Assembly: GCF_907165205.1 (NCBI RefSeq)
Contig: NC_058190.1
Span: 13,338,001-13,402,000, forward strand
Direction of reading: 5' to 3'
Length of the DNA: 64,000 bases
Source: Coccinella septempunctata
Taxonomy: Eukaryota; Arthropoda; Insecta; Coleoptera; Coccinellidae
In this document: piece after piece, positions 24,901 to 33,900 of the stretch
Layout of the letters: every line of letters begins with the position of its first letter
How positions within the stretch are numbered: the stretch's first letter is position 1
Translations under genes and position numbers: made by a program
Notes under the pieces: generated by a model
What the model was told of the DNA's origin: nothing
The model's input: the letters and a program-made list of their open reading frames with translations, nothing else
Database searches by the model: none

Positions 24901-27900
24901 TACTAGAGAACTTGAGGAAACTTCAGTTGGACGAAAATATCTATAGAGTCATGGAGAAGGCGGTACTGCTGGGAACGGCGAGAATTGTACGTAAGTACAT
25001 GGGGATGCAGAGGAACACCGTCTTCTTCGACAGGAAATGCGGGTGGATCAGGAATCCAACGAACAGCAAGAAGCCGAGGAGCGGCCCGAACCCGACCACC
25101 ACCACGAGTCCGAAAACCTGGAAAGGGCTCCAACAGAGCTTAATCCTTTGGATATCTGAGATATCTGGGATAAGTGAATGTTCCTCTCGAGAGGAGTGTG
25201 AAAGCCGCAAGGCTAAAGTCATAATAAACTTTATTTATCTTATAAGACGTCAGAAACAATGTGTAGGATAAGTCTGAGGAAGAAAGAGAAATAACACAAT
25301 AAAATAGAATAAAATGGAATAAACATCGAGTTTGGCAAACTGAATATTTACAGAATATATACACCTAGGCAAATACAGAGCTGAAAGGTATTCCTCGACA
25401 CTGTAATAGGTAATAGGTAATGGGTTTCTGTTCAGCTATAATAGAAAGGGGTACAAAAATCCACCCCTGATCCTTGCTTCTCAAGAAACTTTTTCGATAT
25501 TCATATCTTATAATAAAAAATTAATTTTGTATAACTTAATCCATTCTCAAAAAATCATCTTGAGATTTTTGTCACATATACTCATTAAGATGATTGTGTG
25601 CACAAACGCAGAAATATTCGATATGCACTTTGTTTACGGTCGTCTTTTTCTTGAAAAACTGGGAATTCTCCCAAGAAACTACAAGAGACCTTATTTATTA
25701 AGAATCAATCTTTTATTTTGAAATATGGTTATGGAAAAAAGTTTCTTGCGGAATAATGTTTAGGAATGGCTTTTTCTAGCACTTTCAGTTATAGAGGTAC
25801 AGCACCGAAAATTTCTACCCCGCATAAAATATCTGCTTGATTTCATTCTTGTCACTTTTTAGATTCTCAAGAAAAGAATTAAAAACTGCTTTTCGGGCTG
25901 TAACTAATCAGTGGGGCTCAAAAAAGAAAAGTTTACATTAAAGGTCCACCCTAATTTCTGACGAAGAATCGGCCCTTAATTTTTTGCAACTATTCCTATG
26001 GACCATGTTACCATGTTTAAATGGTGTGCCATACTTAATGATAATAAATTTCTTCTTTTTGTTTGATATAGACAGGGGCGGATGGGACCACCGGGAATCC
26101 GGGAAGATTCCCGGTGGGCCGGTCGATTGTTGGGCCAGAGGGCTGGTCAGTTCGTACCATTTTTTTGTCTTCGGCGGAACATATTTGACGTCGATATTTT
26201 TATTTTCACAAATATTGAAAACCAATTCGAAATAAATGTTGGGAAAACTACCAATAAATATATGTTTCAATAAGTTTTGAAAATAATATTGATAAAAATA
26301 AATTATTCCTGAACAACTGGCATAAACAGGGTGGCTTGAAACGTAATGAAATACAGAAGTTGCAACAAACTCTACACGTGATTGTATGATTATTATACTG
26401 AACTTGCCTTATACGAATGTTTTAAGTTGCCAGTCCATGGGACACGGGGTGTGAAAGTAAAGTTTAGTTATTAATATCACACTACCAAACTTTACTTCAT
26501 TACTTTATTTAATATCATTTGACAGAAGCTTGCTCGCTATAGGAAATTTGAAATCGAAACTATGCATCCATGTTGTGTATGGTTCAAAAAATACTTGATG
26601 TCAAATGTGAGAAAATTTGAAAATTTTCATTTTTTCAACCATACCTATAGACAACATAGATACATTTTTCGTTGATTCTATTTACTCAGAGTTGTTTGGA
26701 ATAAAATGGATTGAAATAAATATAAAACTAACATAGTGCAGATTGTAAAGAAGTAGTTAATTTAAGGGTCGATTTATAGTCGAAAAACAGTGGGTCTTTC
26801 ATATATGTAATATATTTTTTTTTTGAGCAGCCCATGTTTATATACAGCTTCCTGAAGAAAGCATATGAAAAGAAATGTTTAATTTTTTTCTTAGAAACCA
26901 GAAAAGGTACAAAAATCAAATTGAGTAGCTGTTCTATATACCAATTTTTTGGTGTTTCCCTATAATGTCTGCATGCTATCCGCCAACTAGGTGAAAACTT
27001 CAACTTAAAGCAGGAAATCAAAAATTAATTTCTCGAATGTATTGTTTGAATAAGAAAAAAAAAATTCTAGCAAAACGATTTTAGAGGTGTTCTTTAATAT
27101 CCCTTGCAATTATATGGGAACATGGCCAATTTTTTCATCGCCTTCTCGCTCCCACAAAATGTCTGCTCAATTTTTTGACACTTTTCTGAACTGTAAAAAA
27201 ACATTTGAAAATTATTTTTGGTGCCATCTTTAGGGGCTGCTCATCAAAATTTTTTTTTTCATGGTAACTCATGCTAGCTACTCCACTGAACCCCCACCTT
27301 AAAAGTACTTTTTTCGTTCTTGAAATGGGCCGGTCTGGAAGAAAATTCCCGGGCCGGTTCGAGGTAGCCCATCCGCCCCTGGATATAGAATTCCATTTTA
27401 AACTGTGTACCCAATAAAAATGATTTAATTACGTTTACTGAATGTATATCACTGTGGCCCAGTTGCAGGAAAGTCCATTAAGATTTGATGCCCTATAAAA
27501 ATTTAAAACTGTCATTTTTGAAAATGGAGGATTCAGATTTCAATGAAGTATTAAATTTTAATGGACTTTTCTGCAACTGGACGTGTGTGACTTATATCAA
27601 TTAATATATAGTCCATTCAAGAATGATTGACATCTCGGGTGGCTATGGAAAAACGAATTTAAGTTGGTAATAGCCCATAAGTTGAGATTTTGTGTTGCGG
27701 AATTCAGGTTGGTAATGTGGATAAACATTGATCTATTTACCAATTATATGTGAATCTATGCACTTACTGACGGTTATTTGAATTTTGTACAGCTGTTTAT
27801 GCTCTTAATTTAATCGTATAAATTAGAAACATAATTGTGTCAATTTTAAATGTCGATTAATATGCTGCAAATTTGAATATTTCTTATTTTCATATACTTT

Positions 27901-30900
27901 TCTAGGTTATATTAATATATTCTAGTTCTGTGATTGAAAGTACAGAAATTTTTTGAAATCTTTTGTGACCAGATATTGTGCTGCGCTGGACTTTCAAGAC
28001 CTACTGGGATGTCATTCATTCTTGAATGGACTATATCTATTACTTCGCCTCATTGTCTATGACTAAAATAAATGTTCTATTTCTTGTGAAATCTCATCTT
28101 AATCGTTGCGTTGTAAGAATGATCTGGAAGTCGAGAACTGACACATCCTAGGTCACAATAATTATGAGTAGTTATTAGGACCACAGTGTACAAATCTCAA
28201 AGTTACATTTTCACTGACACAAACATTGTCATTAATATTTTGAACTAAATAATTATGGTTAAAGCGGCAAAATTTGAATAGCCTACTGGCGGCATTGGCG
28301 GCAAATATGTAAATCCGCCACTGTAAGACGAAAGCATTGAACTCTATGGTTCTCAAAGAGTTCGATGGACGTAAGACGTGAAAGACATCTGCCAATGGTA
28401 GGTATCGTTCGTTTCTTTGGTCTCAGTTGTTCTTAAGAACACCGATCATTCAATAAACAGTTGCTCCCGTAGTTGTATGTTATAATATAATGCAAGAGTT
28501 CATCTGTGTAATCAAAATGAATGAGCGCCACATTTCATGAATTTCAGGTACATCACTGATTACAAATAATAGGTATCTCATTCATAATGTCGTGTATGAG
28601 TTTCTGCAATATGTGCATATCGACAAAATAATTGTTTCGCCGAATGAGTCGAAAAGAATATTCAAATAAACTTACATCATTGATATATCGTATACATCGA
28701 AGAATAACTTTATGTTATTCTGACAGTGCATGTGAGTTATTTCGCCATATAGTCCATCGCTAACGAATTTCTTGTTGTAACACTTGGTCAATTTATCCTT
28801 AAATTTCGAAATCATCTCGACATTTCTGGTTACACTGGGACAGGTGGTCGGTATGCATATTCCGTGTCTTAGTAAATCGTGCTGGTATCTCTTCGGATTT
28901 TTCATCAATTCCTGTAAAACAATTCAGTATTCTACTTTTCCATACAAGATTCGTGAAATATATTGGTATAAGTATGTCAATAGCTCGTGAAAGCAATGTA
29001 TGTTGTTATATCATGGATCATGGAATGAAAACTTTGCTCACACTACACATGCTATTTTTCATCCGAATTTCAGCAATATATTTTTTTGTGTTCAGTGAAT
29101 TGTGTAGGTATGTTTTGAAGTTAGAGTTTCTTATGGTCACATATTAATATTTTTGGGTGCTCAAATCAAATATGGCGTATTATTCAGTTGAAATTTCAAA
29201 ATGGAGAAAAAGATGCGAAGATCACGAAATTTTCGTCAGTTGTCAAAACTTTCTTTATTCTTTGAATATACTCGATTTCCTAAGTAGTTCCAGGAAATAA
29301 TATTCACCATAATCGAACACAATTTTTTTTCACATGTACATAGGTACGTCTACCAATATGAGTCTAGGATGAAAAAAATCTGGCGCGAAATTTTTGAAAT
29401 TTATTTGATAACTCTATTTTTTACCCTAAGGACGAATAAATGAACAGAGTTGAAAAATATCAATTGGTTTGTTCGTGTCGAAGGTTTTCAAAAAGAATCG
29501 TCGTCACCCTTCTGCGCGGTAAATTTTTCCAATGTTTTCTACCATTTTGTCCGTTCTCGATATTGTCTAATTGCAATAAGTCTGAGATGAAGCATAAAAA
29601 AATTCACAAAAAAATCTTCGTATACCTCCGTTAGCTTGGAAGTTCTACATACCTACTAACAACAATAGAAACCTTCATAAACTAAAAATCCTTATTTCAC
29701 ATAATTTATATTAGATTGGCAGGAATTGAATTTTACACAAATATACTACATATACTAACTTTGTTCAAAACATACCTAATGTTTTTGGTTTCGCTGTGTT
29801 TGAAAAATCGAACAATCAAAAAAAAAACAAAAAAACCCCAATTTAAATATAAATAAGAATTATTACCTGTATATTTTTCCATTGTATGCTGACATTCCCT
29901 CTGTCAATTGGTAGGAGTTTGAAATCGATCGTGCAATAAAGTCCTTCTTCTCCCAACAGCATACAGTTATCGAAATCATCTGCCCAAAATATCGGGGGAA
30001 GTTTGCTGTATTCCACATCTGAAAAATAAAAAAGTTAGGTACCTCAATTTTGAAACCTTTTCTGCAATAACTCCAATATCATCTAATTAGCTCTTAAGTA
30101 AATAAAAACTATTATAGTTTTGTTATTTTTCAATGGAAGAACCTAGAAATAAAATTCTAGATGTTCTACAGTGGAGAAAATCTAGAATTTTATTTCATAC
30201 AATTCAACGACTAGACCAGACAATTTTGAAAGAAATCAGGTGCATCAGTTATCAAAACTTGATTATTCCGTGTTATTCAACTATTTAATCAGACATCAGA
30301 TCTGAATGACCAGCAGCTTCATTACGGGTTTTCTCAATTTTCTGCATCTTGAACGGGCAATAAATTGTATTGAATGCAATCTTCATTCCAAGATCACTCG
30401 GCTTCAGATGCGATGTCCTAAAAAACAGTTATGTGGTAACAAAATGAAGAGATGTCAGCACAAAATCTTATTTCCGTATCTTCAACTTTCCAATTTCTTG
30501 CACGAGCAAAGAATATAAGAAAAAACTCCTTCAATATGGAAGGAAGGTCGAGGTGGTTTTCGAACAATATACAGGGTGTTCCTAAATTGAACGTACAAAC
30601 GAAAAGGGAAGATTCCTTAAGTGAGTTTAAGAAAAAAAAGTTCCATAAACATGGGATCGCAAACGTTTCGTTTTCGAGATACAGAGTGTTGAAGTTTGAA
30701 TTTTTTTCAAGTTTTTTTCTCATAGTATCTACACTTCACAAGATATTCAACTGAAATTTAGCATAGATATTACATTTTAGAGTTCTCCCAATGTGACATG
30801 GCAATTTCGATAGAAGATCTACAGGGTGATATTTTTTCTGGAACACTGCCACCTGTTCTTCTGCAGAACTTTTTTTTGGTGAGCAACTGTTAATTTGAAA

Positions 30901-33900
30901 AAATTTAAAAAGAAGCTTTGTTCTTATACTAAACTTTTTGGTCTCTTGTAGTTTTGTCGTATCTACCAACGATTTCGAGAAAAAAAATTTTGAACGATTC
31001 TCTCGAAATTCTCGTAACTATGATAGGAAGGCCAGTTTGTAATCTGTGGTGACTGAATTCAATGTAGATCTTCTATCGAAATTGCCATGTCACGTGGTGA
31101 GAACTCATAAATGTAATATCTATGCCAAATTTCAGTTGAATATCTTGTGAAGTGTAGATACTATGAGAAAAAAACTTGAAAAAAATTCAAACTTCAACAC
31201 TCTGTATCTCGAAAACGAAACGTTTGCGACCCCATGTATATGGGACTTTTTTTTCTTAAACTCACTTAAGGAATCTTCCCTTTTCGTTTGTACGTTCAAT
31301 TTAGGAACACCCTGCATTTTTCATATCTTTTATCAAACTGTGGGACTGTGGTTATATTGAACCAGGTAATTAGGTAATTATTTGGGTGAGATATTTTTTA
31401 GAAAAACATCAGGTGGGATCTGTTAGATAGCAGTTTCATGATTATACAGGGTGATTCACCGCGAAGGCCCACTGAACGTTTATGGGGAGCTAATCGTAAT
31501 AATATATATGTTTCGTAATCCTTTAGGTGTTCCGTTTGTTAAAAAATTTCTGCGAAGGAATCGAAATTCACGTAAATTTTTCACATTCGTGGGGCGAACC
31601 TTTGTTCTTGAAATGGGTAGCCCTACACTTAATTATGGAATTGATTCGTCATGCATGAAATTCTGCGTTGTTGTCAAATTTTCGCCAGAAAATTGTTTTT
31701 CAATGTGACATCACGAAAATAAATATATAAAAATGAAGCTCTGTTGGAATAACTTCAAGATCCAGAGAATGGAGAATTGTCGTTTTTGGGCTTTCGTGTG
31801 TAAAAAAATAATAAACATAATTTATTCAAAGGAATTCAATTTTCCCCTTGCATGGCACACTGGTCACAAGAGAATAGGAATCGGATGAATTAATCTTTTA
31901 TGTAATTTTTTCAAAAGGCGGTCCTGTTTCTATTCCTTTAGTGATTATTATTGTCTTTTGCCGAGATTGAGATTTCGATTTATTTTAATTTCTGTTCAAC
32001 TCTTTTTCATTTTAAACACTCAGCACCCACTGAGAGTTCGTAAAAAAGTGATTGAAAGTTATTTAGGATACGAATGATGTTTAAAAATTCGAAATTTCGA
32101 CAGAAGGCCGTGAATAATATCACCAAAGGAATAAAAACAGGACCGCATTTCGAAAAAATTACAATGAAAGATGAATTCGTCCGGTTCCTATTCTCTTGTG
32201 ACAAGTGTGTCATGCAAACTGAAAATTGAATTCCTTAGAATAACTTTTGTAGTTTTTCTTGGCAATAACGAAATATCGGTAAGGGATGTAAGAAATATAG
32301 GTTTTGAGGCTTGGAAGAAAAATCATGATATTCTGAGTACTGCCCTGGAAATATTGAAATTTCAAGAGCCGTTTGAAAGAGCTTCCTGAAATGAACAAAC
32401 CCATAAAATTTCATCGAAATCAGACTTTGCATTCCAGAGTTATGGCTATCGCAAATTTAGGCCAATTTTCATGAATCACCCCGTATCTCCGAAACTAATA
32501 GGATACAAAAAAAGCAAGTTTTCTGAAAGGACTAGATGACCTGCAATCACCATTAGGCCATGGCCAACGACTCATGAAACACCCACCCTGTATATATAAG
32601 ATTATGAATTTGATTATGGAGCTGGACGTTAATCTTTCAAAATTAAATTCTTTCCAAAGTCTTGAAAGGAGCAATCATTCCAGAGACAAAGGTTAACTAG
32701 CGCAAAAATTTTGAAAGCTATTTATTTTCGAAGGTAAAACCTTTATTCTTCGAATTATAATAATTTCGATTTAATATTTATATATTTGGATTGTGGGTTT
32801 ATTTGGATTGCCGTCAAAAAACGAATGGATACTCTTTATTGTTTAGGCTCGAGCTTCCGGAATGTCTTTATTCCTTCATCAGGAGCAGAATGTGAGGTTT
32901 TCTCGTTATAGATGTTCGATTCATAATTCTCCTATCATGATAATATTAGGGATGTTATCTTAGGAATCTTGTAATATCTCACAACATCCCTAATAATATC
33001 ATGATAGGAGAATTATGAATCGAACATCTATAACGAGAAAACCTCACATTCTGCTCCTGATGAAGAAATAAAGACATTCCGGAAGCTCGAGCCTAAACAA
33101 TAAAGAGTATCCATTCGTTTTTTGACTGCAACCCAAATAAACCCACAATCCAAATATAAACAGTCGGCAAATACTTACTTATATTTATAAATTTCAGATT
33201 TTCAATATAAACAAGATAAATAAATAACTACATCCCCATAGTATTAACAAGATAAGTGAGCTTATAAGTCTTGGCAAATCTCCTCCGATGATGCCTCAAG
33301 GCTAAACATGTAAAAAAAGATCCATCAAGTACAAACATTCTATTTGGACAATTTCATAATCAAACCTAAAGTCGCTTTGATTTTAAAGCTTCCTTTAACC
33401 CTACGAACGTCCGATTTCATTATCAAATTTGCAGTCACTTTAAGCTTAAAGCTTCCTTTACTGTCATTTTTAGTAGGGTTACGGCCGGTTTCATGATCAA
33501 ACCTAAAGTCCCTTCAATTTTAAAGTTTCCTTTAACCCTACTAAAAATTACACTAAAGAAAGCTTTAAGCTTAAAGTGACTTTGAATTTGATTATGAAAC
33601 TGGACGTTAAAGAAAGCTTTAAAATTAAAGCGACTGTAAATTTGATTATGAAACTGGACGTTAAAATTTGATCATAAAACCGGCCCTTTATATAGATACC
33701 TATTTGTGTGATGAATTTGGTTTGCTAATGTGTTGTTGTCTTAATAGATTCCATCGCCTTCTTTGTAGAGTGATACACATAGGGTATCCCTATTCCCATT
33801 GTTCCGAAAAAACCACCTGAGGGTAGCAACAAGCCCCAATTTTTTTTTTATAGGAAACATATGTCGGATGTGTCTTAGTTGAAACTTTTTAACTAAACCA

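Noticed and set aside
28162..28395. Additional NRF-like exon on the minus strand
   Set aside because: No fitting splice sites or phase, and the sequence has repeat-like GGCGG blocks; exon 4 at 6889-6995 fits in phase instead.
30452..31317. Two near-identical small proteins at 30452-30754 and 31132-31317
   Set aside because: They are translations of the two inverted arms of one foldback MITE.
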